DNA of 44,834 bases from Devosia sp. (GTDB lineage Bacteria > Pseudomonadota > Alphaproteobacteria > Rhizobiales > Devosiaceae). The stretch lies in NCBI GenBank assembly GCA_026126125.1, contig JAHCJW010000010.1, positions 1 through 44,834 on the forward strand, written 5' to 3'. Positions 16,890 to 27,000 of the stretch are shown in pieces. Positions within the stretch are counted from its first letter, which is position 1, and every line of letters starts with the position of its first letter. The notes under the pieces were generated by a model. That model saw only the letters and a program-made list of their open reading frames with translations, was not told the DNA's origin and searched no databases. Position numbers and translations under genes: made by a program.

Positions 16890-19291
16890 CCCCGATCCGC
16901 GCCACCTACCGCTTGCAGCTCAACCGCGACTTGACCTTCGCCGACGCCACGCGCCTCGTGCCCTATCTCGACGATCTGGGGATCAGCCACGCCTATCTCT
17001 CGCCGATCCTCGCGGCCCAGAAGGGCAGCATGCATGGCTATGACACGGTCGATCATACGAGGATCAATCCTGAACTGGGCACGCTGGAGGATTTTCGCAC
17101 CCTCGCTGCCGCGCTTCGTGCGCGCCAGATGGGCCTGATCCTCGATTTCGTTCCCAACCACATGGGCGTCGGCGGTGCCGACAACGCGCTCTGGCTCGAC
17201 GTCCTCCGCCACGGCCCCGCCAGCAAGTACGCCGATTGGTTTGATATCGACTGGCATCCACCCCGTCCCGGCATGGACGGCAAGCTGCTGCTGCCCTTTC
17301 TCGGCAAATCCTATCCCAAGGGGCTTGCCGATGGCGATCTGGAGCTTCGCGCCGAACCGGACGGATTGGCCATCTGGGCCTATGGGCACGAAAAACTCCC
17401 CATCCGCCCCGAGGACGAAGCGGCGCTCCTCGCCCGCCATGGCAGCACCGAGGCCGTCCTTGCCGCCCATCGCGAGCAAGCGGACGCCCTCGACCGGCTG
17501 ATCGCCCGCCAGCATTGGCGGCTGGCGCATTTTTCCACCGGCACCGACGAGATCAATTATCGCCGCTTCTTCATCAACAGCGAACTGGCCGGCATCAGCA
17601 TCGAGCGGGCCGAGGTGTTCGACCACGTCCATTCCCTCATCTTCGCGCTCATCGCCGAGGGTTTGATCGATGGCTTGCGCATCGACCATATCGATGGCCT
17701 CCGCGATCCGCAAAACTATCTTAAAACCCTGCGGGCCAAGGCGCCGCGTCCCCTCTATCTCGTGGTGGAGAAAATCCTTGCCCCACACGAATATCTGCGC
17801 CGCGACTGGCCGGTCGATGGCACCACCGGCTATGAGGTCGGCGCCCAGTTGACCCGGCTGCTGATACCTCAGCAGGCCGAGCCGGCGCTGACTGCCGCCT
17901 ATGAGGCCATTGCAGGCCCGGCGCCCGCTTTCGCCGAAGAAGCCTATCGGTGCAAGCTGCGGGTCATGGACAATGAGCTCACCGCCGAGCTCGACGCGCT
18001 GGCGCGACGGGCAGCCCGGCTCGCCTGGTCCGCTCCCGCCACCTCGGACCTGACTTTGGCGGGGCTCCGGCGCGGCTTGCGCGAAATCATCGCGCAGATG
18101 GCAGTCTATCGTTGCTATGGCGATGCGCAGGGCCTTTCGCCCCGCGACCGGCGCGAACTTGGCCTGGCCATCGCCCGCGCCCGCCGCCGCCGGCCGCATC
18201 TTCCGCCCGCGATCTTCGATTTTTTCACCCTTGTGTTCTGCGGGGTGCCGGGGCCGAATTATGACGCCGCAGCCATCGCGGCCCTCACCGGCCGCTTTCA
18301 GCAATATACCGGCCCGGTCATGGCCAAGGGCCTCGAGGACACCGCGCTCTATCGCTATAACCGCCTCGTCGCCCTCAACGAGGTCGGCGCCCATCCCGAC
18401 CGTTTCAGCCTTTCCCTTCCGGCGTTCCACGCCGCCAATCGGCGGCGCTGGCGCTGCCATCCCCATGGCCTCATCGCCACCTCGACCCATGACACCAAGC
18501 GCGGCGAAGATTGTCGCCTGCTGATCGCGGCCATTGCCGATGATCCGGAACTCTGGATCGATGCGGTCGGGCAATGGCAAAAACACCTCGGCCAGCGCGC
18601 CGCCGCCCTCCACCCCAATGATCTCTATCTCTTCTTCCAGCTGCTGCTCGGCGGCTGGCCCATTTCCGGCGACACAACCGGCCTTGCCGAGCGACTGACC
18701 GGCGCCATGCTCAAATCCCTGCGCGAAGCCCGGCAGCGCAGCGATTGGGGTGTCATCGACGCGACATACGAAAAAGCCGTCGCCACCTTCATCGCCACCA
18801 GCCTGGCCGACGAAGCCTTCCTTGCCCGCTTCCACCCCGTCCGCGCCGTCTTCGAAACGATCGGCCGCCGCAAGGCCATCATCCAGACCGTGCTCAAATG
18901 CACCCTTCCCGGCCTTCCCGACATCTATCGCGGCGCCGAGGATTGGGAACAGAGCTTCGTCGATCCCGACAATCGCCGGGCGCTCGACTTTGCCGTCCTG
19001 GCCCGCCGTCTTGCCAATCCGGCGCCGGGCATCGACGACAAGCTCGCGCTGACCCAAGCCCTGCTGCGGCTGCGCCGGGACCGGCCGGCGCTCTTTGCCG
19101 AGGCAAGCTATGAGCCTCTCGATCTGGGCCCGAAGATCCTCGCCTTCTGCCGCCGGCACCGGGGCGAGACGCTGACGGTCCTCGCCGATCTCTCGCCCGG
19201 CCACACCGCGCCTCTGCCGCAAACCGTCCTCGGCGGAACCAGGATCGCCGGGTCGGTCGAGGGGCCCGTCTGGGTCGGGGTGTCGCCATAG
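16886..19291 (+). CDS. treY: Malto-oligosyltrehalose synthase TreY
   Basis: Intramolecular transglucosylase that turns the reducing end of maltodextrin into a trehalose unit (EC 5.4.99.15), feeding TreZ. The 801-residue GH13 protein opens ATYRLQLNRDLTFADATRLV, a typical TreY start. Catalytic-region markers are LILDFVPNHMG, DGLRIDHIDGLRDP (nucleophile), LYLVVEKILAPHE (acid/base) and TSTHDTKRGED (transition-state aspartate). The C-terminal part has TLPGLPDIYRGAEDWEQSFV. The start is a GTG that overlaps the treZ stop (GTGA), so the pair is translationally coupled and likely made in equal amounts. Confidence 0.95.
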   Translation: MTPIRATYRLQLNRDLTFADATRLVPYLDDLGISHAYLSPILAAQKGSMHGYDTVDHTRINPELGTLEDFRTLAAALRARQMGLILDFVPNHMGVGGADNALWLDVLRHGPASKYADWFDIDWHPPRPGMDGKLLLPFLGKSYPKGLADGDLELRAEPDGLAIWAYGHEKLPIRPEDEAALLARHGSTEAVLAAHREQADALDRLIARQHWRLAHFSTGTDEINYRRFFINSELAGISIERAEVFDHVHSLIFALIAEGLIDGLRIDHIDGLRDPQNYLKTLRAKAPRPLYLVVEKILAPHEYLRRDWPVDGTTGYEVGAQLTRLLIPQQAEPALTAAYEAIAGPAPAFAEEAYRCKLRVMDNELTAELDALARRAARLAWSAPATSDLTLAGLRRGLREIIAQMAVYRCYGDAQGLSPRDRRELGLAIARARRRRPHLPPAIFDFFTLVFCGVPGPNYDAAAIAALTGRFQQYTGPVMAKGLEDTALYRYNRLVALNEVGAHPDRFSLSLPAFHAANRRRWRCHPHGLIATSTHDTKRGEDCRLLIAAIADDPELWIDAVGQWQKHLGQRAAALHPNDLYLFFQLLLGGWPISGDTTGLAERLTGAMLKSLREARQRSDWGVIDATYEKAVATFIATSLADEAFLARFHPVRAVFETIGRRKAIIQTVLKCTLPGLPDIYRGAEDWEQSFVDPDNRRALDFAVLARRLANPAPGIDDKLALTQALLRLRRDRPALFAEASYEPLDLGPKILAFCRRHRGETLTVLADLSPGHTAPLPQTVLGGTRIAGSVEGPVWVGVSP

Positions 19292-19412
19292 ATGACTGGA
19301 AAAAACGCGGCAGAAGGCCACGAGCAGGCCGTGAGAAGCCTTGCCGGGCCGCAAAATTGGGCGATAACATGGGCCGCTGCGGCGTGCCGGTCCAGTGTTG
19401 GGGGAGAGAGCC

Positions 19413-20969
19413 GTGGCGTTCAAACGAGGCTGGAGTGAAATCTCCGCAGTCCGCCTGGCCCTGGGCCTGATGGTGACTGCCCTGGCGCTGTGCATCGGGC
19501 TTTTCGTCTATTTCGTCGCCACCGGCGCCCAACTGACCCGGCAGCGCTTCGACGAGCGCGCCGTCGCCGCCTCGCAGGTGGTGTCGACCAACACCTATTG
19601 GATCGCCGAAGTCGCCAACCAGACGCTGCGCCGTGTCGATACCGCGCTGGGACCCGCCATGTCGGGCCAGGCCGACGAGATCGAGGCGGCGCTCGAGGGA
19701 CTGCCCGCGGCCACGGAAATCTACGTCATCGATAAGGACGCCAACACCATCTACGCCACGATCGAGGGAGCGAACCGCATTTCGGTGGCGGACAGGGAAT
19801 ATTTCACCACCCTGCGCGAGGGGGCGAAATTTTACATGTCGCCGCTGCTGACCAGCCGGATCACCGGCGACCATATCTTCGTCTTCAGCAAGCGGGTCGA
19901 GCGCAACGGGCTGTTTGCCGGCGCCATCATGATGTCCTTCTCCGAAAAACTCCTCGAAGATCTGTGGCGCACGCTCGATCTCGATATGCAGTCGACCGTC
20001 AGCCTGGTGCGGGCCGACGGCCAGCTCATGGCCCGCTATCCCCCCGCCGATGCCCCCATCGATCTCGGCGCGTCCGCGCTGTTCACCGATCATCTCCAGC
20101 AGGCCGATGCCGGCACCTATATATCCGACAGCTCCCCGGTCGATGGCGTGGCCCGGGTGGTGAGCTTCCGCCGCGTTGCCGGCACATCCATCATCGCCCT
20201 CGCCTCGGTGGCGACGAGCCCGGGCTGGAATACTTTTACCGGCGCGGTGGTCTCGGTGCTGCTCATCGTCTCACCGGTGGTCATCGGACTTGTCCTCGGC
20301 TGCTGGTGGATCGTTCGGCTGTTGATCCGCGACGCGGAGCGGGCCAAGGAGTTGCAGGCCTCGGTCGATCTCAACACCATGCTGTTCCGCGAGATCCATC
20401 ATCGGGTAAAGAACAATCTGGCGTCCGTGCAGGCGCTGGTGCGCATGCAGAACATTCCCGACACCGCCAAGCGCGACCTGCAAAGCCGCTTCGCCGCCAT
20501 GGCGGCCATGCACGAGCATATCTACGAACAGGATCGCTACGAGGACATCGACGCCCACGACTTCATCCCGCCCGTGGTGGAACAGGTCAAGCAGGCCTAT
20601 GGCTCAAAGGCGCAATTGCACTACGATCTCGACCATGTGGCGGTCGATCGCGACCACGCCACGCCCCTGGCCCTGCTCCTGAGCGAACTGGTCACCAATG
20701 CCCTCAAATATGCCTTTGCCGAGGAGGGCGGCGTTCTCGCCATCACCTTGCGCGCCCGGCCCGATGGACGCGCCACGCTGATCGTGCGCGACAATGGCGT
20801 GGGCATGGCCGGCGCCGATATCGACAAGAGCATGGGCATGCGGCTCATCCGCGGCGTCGTGGCGCAAATGGATGGCGAAATGGAATTCCGCAACGAGGGC
20901 GGCGTCGTCTTCGAAGCCCATCTCGCCCTCTCCATGGCCAGCCGCATACAGACGGCACAGGCCGGCTGA
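19413..20969 (+). CDS. Sensor histidine kinase, HisKA_2 family, with periplasmic Cache-like domain
   Basis: Membrane sensor kinase of 518 residues. Helix 1 (about 13-35) and helix 2 (about 276-302) flank a periplasmic region of about 240 residues with Cache-type features (EIYVIDKDANTIYATIEGAN, and REYFTTLREGAKFYMSPLLT). The H-box LFREIHHRVKNNLASVQAL places the phospho-acceptor at about H330; this is the HisKA_2 form. The ATPase domain has LLLSELVTNALKYAF (N box), VRDNGVGM and GMRLIRGVVAQMDGE. I chose the GTG at 19413 because GGGGGAGAG precedes it; a GTG six codons earlier is possible. No response regulator adjoins it, so its partner is encoded elsewhere, perhaps a PhyR/NepR-type or CheY-like protein. 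Confidence 0.9.
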   Translation: MAFKRGWSEISAVRLALGLMVTALALCIGLFVYFVATGAQLTRQRFDERAVAASQVVSTNTYWIAEVANQTLRRVDTALGPAMSGQADEIEAALEGLPAATEIYVIDKDANTIYATIEGANRISVADREYFTTLREGAKFYMSPLLTSRITGDHIFVFSKRVERNGLFAGAIMMSFSEKLLEDLWRTLDLDMQSTVSLVRADGQLMARYPPADAPIDLGASALFTDHLQQADAGTYISDSSPVDGVARVVSFRRVAGTSIIALASVATSPGWNTFTGAVVSVLLIVSPVVIGLVLGCWWIVRLLIRDAERAKELQASVDLNTMLFREIHHRVKNNLASVQALVRMQNIPDTAKRDLQSRFAAMAAMHEHIYEQDRYEDIDAHDFIPPVVEQVKQAYGSKAQLHYDLDHVAVDRDHATPLALLLSELVTNALKYAFAEEGGVLAITLRARPDGRATLIVRDNGVGMAGADIDKSMGMRLIRGVVAQMDGEMEFRNEGGVVFEAHLALSMASRIQTAQAG

Positions 20970-21075
20970 AGCACGTCTGCCGAAAGTGGGAGCCGGTTTC
21001 GGGATAAAGACATGCCTAAAAATAAAGGGCCAAAGCGCAGGGCGCTGATCTGAAAGAAACGCGCCGCGCTTTAAG
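20969..21075 (+). repeat. Dispersed intergenic repeat, copy B
   Basis: Begins at the last base of the kinase stop codon. It contains CGAAAGTGGGAGCCGGTTTC, GGGATAAAGACATGCC, TAAAAATAAAGGGCCAAAGC, GATCTGAAAGAAACGCGCCG and a CGCTTTAAG end, the same order as copy A. The GCACGTCT/AGACATGC arms form an imperfect inverted repeat. It separates two convergent genes and may also act as a bidirectional terminator. Confidence 0.8.
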
Positions 21076-21080
21076 ACATT

Positions 21081-21788
21081 TCATCGCCTCAAAAGCACGT
21101 CCCGCGCCTCGTTGATCCGGGCGGCCAGATATTCCGATCCGCCCCGGTCCGGATGCACGCCCTTCATCAATTCGCGATGCGCCGTCTTGATTTCGTCATC
21201 GCTGGCGCCCGGCTGCAGTCCGAGCACCGCATAGGCCTCCGCAATGGGGTCGCGATGGCTTTGAGCCGACGCAGAGGGCCCGGCCCCGGCATCCTCTTGG
21301 GCAAAATATTCGCGCCAGCCGGCGCGATTGGCGTCGAGCCAGTTTTCGAGCAGGCTGACGCTGTCGGCGTCATGCCCGACCTCCTCGATCAGCGCCCGCG
21401 TCTCGACCGGCCCCAGATCCATCAGATCCCAGCCGGCAAAGCGCCCATCGACGATACGCCCGGTCAGCGCCCCGGTATCGTGGTCGAGTTCCATGGCGAG
21501 ATATCGGCTGCGCACTTTCGAGACATTGCCGCCGCCGCTCCCCGCAATGGTATCAAAGGAAAACTGCCCGATGCGGCCGCGCAACAGGACCGACGCCGCC
21601 ACCGCACCCACCACCATGGCCATGTCGATCCGCCGCAAGGCCAGCGCCGCGAGGGCGACCACCGCCAGAACGCCACCGATTCCCCAGCGCAGTCCCCGCC
21701 GCCACACGCGCGGATCGAGCCGCCGCAGCGCCAGGAAGATCCACCACGCGGCGAGCAGGCCCAGCGCGGCCAGAAAAATCCAGCTCAT
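21081..21788 (-). CDS. Membrane-anchored J-domain protein
   Basis: Protein of 235 residues with N-terminal membrane segments (about 3-20 and 36-70) and a C-terminal J domain (about 182-235) that should stimulate an Hsp70 such as DnaK. The J domain has AYAVLGLQPGASDDEI, the essential HPD at 212-214 in MKGVHPDRGGSEY, and a helix IV ARINEARDVLL. The middle (95-165) has no family I can name. The order membrane anchor then J domain resembles Tim14/Pam18-like proteins rather than DnaJ itself: there is no Gly/Phe or zinc region. Its ATG overlaps the stop of the upstream VWA gene (ATGA), so the two are expressed together. Confidence 0.88.
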   Translation of the reverse strand: MSWIFLAALGLLAAWWIFLALRRLDPRVWRRGLRWGIGGVLAVVALAALALRRIDMAMVVGAVAASVLLRGRIGQFSFDTIAGSGGGNVSKVRSRYLAMELDHDTGALTGRIVDGRFAGWDLMDLGPVETRALIEEVGHDADSVSLLENWLDANRAGWREYFAQEDAGAGPSASAQSHRDPIAEAYAVLGLQPGASDDEIKTAHRELMKGVHPDRGGSEYLAARINEARDVLLRR

Positions 21789-22507
21789 CGTCCCTCGATC
21801 TGGGTGAGAAGGGCCCGCGCGGCAGCGCTCGATTGCAGCTTGAGGTGCTGGCGGCCGCCGCTGGCATAGGCCGCCACCGCCTTGAGCAGGTCGGCAAGCT
21901 GGCGGGGCGCCGCGCTGTCGAACCGGGCATAGGCGCCCTTGCTCAGCCGGGCAAACTCCTTGAACGCCGCCTCCACTCTTGGATCGTGCCCTTCCTGAAA
22001 CAGAAAGAGAGGCAAACCCAAAAGCCCGAGTTCACCCGCCTTGGTCGCCAGCGCGTCCACGTTCTCCTCGATGGCATCGCCCACGAACACAACGGCATGG
22101 ATCCGGCGCCGCTTGTGCTCGTCGCGGGCGTGGGAAAACACCTTGCCGATCTGGGTATTGCCGCCCTGGCAGGTGATGCCGCTCATCAGCCGCGTCAACG
22201 CCTGAGCGTCGAGCACCCATCTGGAGGCGCGGCATTCCCCCAGTCCGCGAAAATACAACAATTGCACCTGCAGCGCCGTATCCTTGGGCAGGGCGGCAAA
22301 CATCTCCCCCTGCAGCGACATCGCCATGTCCCAGGTCGGCTGGCGGCTCATGGTGGCGTCCATGGCGAACAACAGCCGCCCATCGTCCTGCGCCTGCGGG
22401 CGGGCCAACACCCGCGCCTTGCTGACAAAGGCAGCGATCTCGTCTCGGACGTTTCCTCTTGGCTGGGGCGTAGTATCGCCCCGTGTCGTCGGATTTTTCT
22501 CGGCCAT
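21785..22507 (-). CDS. VWA-like domain protein
   Basis: Cytoplasmic protein of 240 residues with a von Willebrand A fold pattern. The start of the metal site reads LLFAMDATMSRQ (about 46-57), a DxTxS variant of the usual DxSxS. A likely MIDAS threonine is in GGNTQIGK and an aspartate in HAVVFVGDAIEE. It has no signal peptide or membrane helix. The ATG at 22507 was preferred over a TTG 12 codons upstream; neither has a strong ribosome site. It is coupled to the downstream membrane-anchored J-domain gene, which suggests a joint role in a protein-handling complex, but the function is unknown. Confidence 0.85.
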   Translation of the reverse strand: MAEKNPTTRGDTTPQPRGNVRDEIAAFVSKARVLARPQAQDDGRLLFAMDATMSRQPTWDMAMSLQGEMFAALPKDTALQVQLLYFRGLGECRASRWVLDAQALTRLMSGITCQGGNTQIGKVFSHARDEHKRRRIHAVVFVGDAIEENVDALATKAGELGLLGLPLFLFQEGHDPRVEAAFKEFARLSKGAYARFDSAAPRQLADLLKAVAAYASGGRQHLKLQSSAAARALLTQIEGR

Positions 22508-22637
22508 GCCTGCAAATATGTAGGGCCGGGGAGATAGCTGCAAGAGCGTTCAGGAAGGTTTGTCCGCTCCGCAAGGCGAAAGGCCGAGCGTGACGGGCGG
22601 GGGCGTCTTCGTTCTCCGCCAAACCAAGGGCCCTGCT

Positions 22638-23669
22638 CTAGCTCCGCCAGTGCGGCTGCGGCTCGGCCATGGTTTGCAGGCTTTTGGCCTCAGCCCCTTC
22701 GATGCGCCTGAGCAGCAGGCGGGTCAGTTCTCCGCCAGCGGCGAACACGTCCTCACGGATGCTGTCGAGCGCCGGAAACAGCGTGGGCAGAATGCCCGAG
22801 GTCTGTTTGTAGACCAGTTGCACATCGCCTCCCAGCCGCAGCCCACCATCCTGCAGCCCGCTCGCCAGCGCAATGGTGTGCATCTCGCTATCGCAGATGA
22901 TGCCATCGGGACGATGGGCATCCTTGGCCAGTTCGAGCCCGATGGCGCGCATTTCGGCCGGGCTCCTGCCCTGCGCCCGCTCCAGGATATCCGCCCCGAT
23001 GCCAGCCCGCGCCGCGGCCTTGTGAAAGGCGGTGACGATATTGTGGTAATTGGTGGTGCGGTGATCGCCGATCACCAGCATCACCCGCCGGCAGCCCTTG
23101 CTGGCCAGCCGCTCAACCGCCAGGGACGCAAACATTTCGGCATGAAAGTCATGATAGGGGTGCGGAGTATAGAACTCGGTTCGCCCGTGACTCACAAAGG
23201 GGAAATCGGCGTCGATCATCATCTGCACGCGTTTGTCGCGCGGCGCCGTATGGGTGATGATGACGCCGTCGGCGGTGCGGTTGTCGAGAATATAGCGGAT
23301 CGTCTCGCTCGAATTCTGCCGGTCGAATTCGGGAATGACCGTCAGGTGATAGCGCGTGCCCTTGATGGCCTGGCCGATCCCCTGGATCATTTGCCGGGCG
23401 AAGTCGATCGAATCCTCGGCGCCGTCCAGCACCAGCGCGATGACATTGGTCTTGCCGGTGCGCAGCCGGACCCCGGCGCGGTCGGGGACATAGCCGAGCG
23501 CCTTGGCGGCCTCGGCGACCTTGTCGCGCGTTTCCTGCTTGAGCGTGGTCCCGCCGCGCAGCGATAGCGACACGGTCGAAAGGCTGAGCCCGGTCACCTC
23601 CGCTATGGTGCGCAACGTCACGCGCTGGTTTGCCGGACTGCCTCGGCTCGATGTGGTCTTGCTGCTCAT
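22638..23669 (-). CDS. LacI-family transcriptional repressor
   Basis: DNA-binding repressor of 343 residues. The helix-turn-helix TLRTIAEVTGLSLSTVSLSL is at about 18-37, followed by the hinge region ALGYVPDRAGVRLRTGKTNV and a sugar-binding-protein-like effector domain (PDGIICDSEMHTIALASGL). AAGGA lies upstream of the ATG at 23669. It is divergent from the alpha-mannosidase gene, and the 373-base gap between them holds palindromes with the central CG typical of LacI operators. It is therefore the likely local repressor, probably answering to a mannoside or its breakdown product. Confidence 0.93.
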   Translation of the reverse strand: MSSKTTSSRGSPANQRVTLRTIAEVTGLSLSTVSLSLRGGTTLKQETRDKVAEAAKALGYVPDRAGVRLRTGKTNVIALVLDGAEDSIDFARQMIQGIGQAIKGTRYHLTVIPEFDRQNSSETIRYILDNRTADGVIITHTAPRDKRVQMMIDADFPFVSHGRTEFYTPHPYHDFHAEMFASLAVERLASKGCRRVMLVIGDHRTTNYHNIVTAFHKAAARAGIGADILERAQGRSPAEMRAIGLELAKDAHRPDGIICDSEMHTIALASGLQDGGLRLGGDVQLVYKQTSGILPTLFPALDSIREDVFAAGGELTRLLLRRIEGAEAKSLQTMAEPQPHWRS

Positions 23670-23754
23670 GCCTGTCCTTCCCCACCCGCTTTTACACCGG
23701 GCGGCGCAGAAACCAAATCACACAAATTCTGCAACGATATAGAACCAGAAAGCA

Positions 23755-23783
23755 ATCGGCTTGAAACGATTGAAATTACCGAT
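23755..23783. promoter_or_regulatory. Candidate LacI-type operator 2
   Basis: TTGAAACGATTGAA at 23761-23774, with a central CG, lies between arms ATCGG (23755-23759) and CCGAT (23779-23783). A TGCAACG half-site like that of the main palindrome is found at 23730-23736. These are nearer to the repressor gene and may serve its autoregulation. Confidence 0.35.
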
Positions 23784-23789
23784 CTCCCT

Positions 23790-23808
23790 GATTTTAATTG
23801 ATAAAATC
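23790..23808. repeat. AT-rich perfect inverted repeat
   Basis: GATTTTA and TAAAATC around ATTGA, in the gap between the repressor and mannosidase genes. It could be a stem-loop in a leader RNA or a protein site; no regulator is assigned. Confidence 0.35.
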
Positions 23809-23848
23809 ACGACCGACAGAAGACAAAAATCGTCAAGCGAATCACAAT

Positions 23849-23860
23849 TGCAACGTTGCA
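23849..23860. promoter_or_regulatory. Candidate LacI-type operator 1 (perfect palindrome)
   Basis: TGCAACGTTGCA is a perfect 12-base palindrome with the central CG expected for LacI-family sites. A TATGAT hexamer 7 bases downstream (23868-23873) could be a -10 for the mannosidase gene, which would put the operator between -35 and -10. The rest of the 373-base gap (23874-24042) shows only GC-rich sequence and the mannosidase ribosome site. Confidence 0.55.
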
Positions 23861-24042
23861 TTTCTTATGATTACCTAGCCGCCATCTGGACGAGGCCCGG
23901 CAGGGGATTGCCGAGCAAAGCCAGCGCGAGCAGCGGAGGAGGATGCGGCCTTCTCCCTTCTCTACGCAGCGCCGGCGGTCGGCGTCTATTTCCTGTTGCG
24001 GCGAACCATGAACACGGGGTTCGCCGGTGTCGGAGTTAAAGG

Positions 24043-27000
24043 ATGACCTATTCCAATCCCCTATCGTCCAAGCTCGGTCTGCTCGACGACGACCTGAAGA
24101 TGGAGGGAAAGCTTCTCCGGCTTTGCGCCGACCTCGAAAAGAAAATCCTGACCTCGATCGCCGATGTGCCCTGGCAATGGCATGTGCAGCGCGCCGATAT
24201 CCCCACTGCCGAAGCGCTGTCGGCGGATTGGCGCAGCTGGGAACAGTTCGGCCCACATTCGGTCTGGGCCAAGCATCAGGGCCACACCTGGTTTGCCGCC
24301 GAAGTCGTCGTGCCCGAGGCCGCGCGCGGCAAGACCTTTGTGCTCAAATTCACCAGCCAGTGGCAGAACCGGCCGGGCTCGACCGACCCGCAATGCCTTG
24401 CCTATATCGACGGCCGCATCGCCCAGGCGCTCGATGGCAACCACACCGAACTGGTCATCGAGCGCAACGCCCAGCCGGGCAATAAGCATGTTCTCCTGGT
24501 CAACGCCTTTACCTTTTTCGACCGGCCGCTGGTTGGTTTCACCGTCGATTTTCATACGCGCAGCGAGCGCGCCGAAAAGCTCTACTGGGATTTGCGGACG
24601 CCGCTCGACGTCGCCGTTCGGCTGTATCAGAACGACCCGCGCCGCCACGCCATTCTCAACATCATCGATCGCGCCCTAAGGGCGCTCGACCGCCGGGACG
24701 GCTATACGCCCGAATTCGAAGCGTCGCTGGGTGATGCCGAAAAGATCGCGGCCGAAATCTACGCCCTGGTCGATACCGAAGTGCAACCCCAGATCACGGC
24801 GGTCGGCTCGACCCATCTCGACGTGGCATGGCTCTGGCGCGTCATGCACACGCGCGACAAGACCGGGCGAAGCTTTGCCACTGTATTGAATTTGATGGAG
24901 GAATATCCCGAATTCATTTTCATGTACAATCAGTCGGTCCTGTTCGACTTCCTCAAGCACGACTATCCCGAGATCTGGGAGCGCATGCTTGAACGGGTCA
25001 AATCCGGTCAGTTCGAGATCGAGGGCGCCATGTGGGTGGAGCCCGATGTCAACATCGTCTCGGGCGAAAGCCTGGTCCGCCAGATCATGCGCGGCCGCCG
25101 CTTCCACCTCGAACATTTCGGCGTCGACCCCAAGACCGTCTGGCTACCCGACACCTTCGGCTATTCCGCCAACCTGCCGCAGGTCATGGACAAGTCCGGC
25201 CTCAAATATTTCGTTACCTCCAAGCTCAGCTGGAACGACACCGACCGCCACCCCTATGACAGTTTCCACTGGCGCGGCATCGATGGCACGCTCACCAAGG
25301 CCCAGCTCATCACCGCGCAGAAATATGACAGCGAACAGATCTTCACCACCTATAATGGCGATCTGTCGGTCAGCGAGACCATGGGCGCCTGGAAACGCTA
25401 CGAGCCCAAGGCCGTGCACAATGAAGTCGTCATGTCCTATGGCTATGGCGATGGCGGCGGCGGCCCGACCCGCGCCATGATCGAGCGCGGCATCCGGCTC
25501 GAACGCGGCATTCCCGGCGCGCCGCGCGTCAAGCTCGAAGGCATCGTTCCCTTCCTTGAGCGCCTCGGCGCCAAGATGGATGCGCCGGGCAACAAGTTCC
25601 CCACCTGGAATGGCGAGCTTTATCTGCAATATCACCGCGGCACGCTGACCTCGGTGGCCAAGAACAAGGCCAATAACCGCAAGGCCGAGCGCCTGCTGCG
25701 CGAGCTCGAATTCCTCGGCGCCATGGCCCTGACATCGACCGGCGCCGCCTACCCCTCGGCGGTGCTGGCCGAGTTCTGGGAGCTGGTGCTGATCAACCAG
25801 TTCCACGACATCCTGCCCGGCACCTCCATCCCGGAAGTCTATGTCGACAGCGACAATGAATATGGCCAGATCTTCTCGACCCTGGGCTCCCAGAACGGCC
25901 CCTGGCATGTCGCCGCGCAGGCCTTCACCAAGCCCGGCGCCAATGAGTTGCGTCTCTTCAACTTCACCGGCCAGGCCCGTTCGGGCCTCGTCGCCATCGG
26001 CGCCGATGGCGGGCTTGATGGCGCCGCGCTGGCGCTGGCGGACGGGATCTATCCGCTGCAGAAGATTGTTGCCGCCGACGGCTCATCATCCTATGCCGCC
26101 CCGGTCAGCAATATAAGCCCGCTCGGCTGGACCGGAGCGCAAATCGTTGCGAGCGCTGGCGCCAACACCGCCGCCAGCGTCTCGGCATCCCCGAGCCATC
26201 TTGAAAACGATCTGCTCAAGATCGCCTTCGACGCGGCCGGCGAAATCACCTCGATCTTCGACAAGACGCGCAATCGCGAAACGCTTGAACCGGGCAAGAC
26301 CGCCAACCGCCTCATCGCCTATGAAGACAAGCCGATGGAGTGGGACGCCTGGGATATCGACCGCTATTTCGAGGAGCAATTCTGGCCGCTGGCCGATGGC
26401 AAGGCCGAGATCTCCGTCATCGAAACCGGCCCGCATCGCGCCGCCCTCCGCGTCGAGCGCCACTATCAGAAATCCACGGTGGTGCAGGTCATCTCCCTGG
26501 CCGCCGGGGCGCGGCAGGTCGAATTCGACACCTTTATCGACTGGCAGGAGCGCCACACAGTGCTCAAGGCCCAGTTCCCCTTCGATCTCAACACCTCCGA
26601 AATCCGCTCGGAAATCCAGTTCGGCCACGTCAAGCGCCCGACCCACCGCAACACCACCTGGGACCGGGCCCGGTTCGAGGCCTCCATGCATCGCTGGGTG
26701 GATCTGAGCGAAGCCGATTTCGGCGTCGCTTTGCTCAACGACTGCAAATATGCCTATGACTGCCTCGAGCAATCCGTGCGCCTGACGCTGGTGCGCGGCT
26801 CGACCTTCCCCAGCCCCGACGCCGATCTGGGCGACCATCGCCTGCGCTATGCGCTGTTCGTGCATGACGGCGTGGCCGATCTGGCCGAGGTTCATCGCGC
26901 CGCCGAGCGCTTCAACAACCCGGTCGCCGTCATCGGTGCGCTGACGCCCGCCGCCGCTGCCTCCAAAACCTTCGGCCGTTTTAGCTTCGCCAGCGTCGAT

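Noticed and set aside
16793-19495. A 900-codon open frame on the minus strand opposite treY and its flanks
   Set aside because: It is antisense to treY, whose catalytic motifs are clear. Long shadow frames are expected in GC-rich genes, and its product is a low-complexity mix of G, A, R and D without domains.
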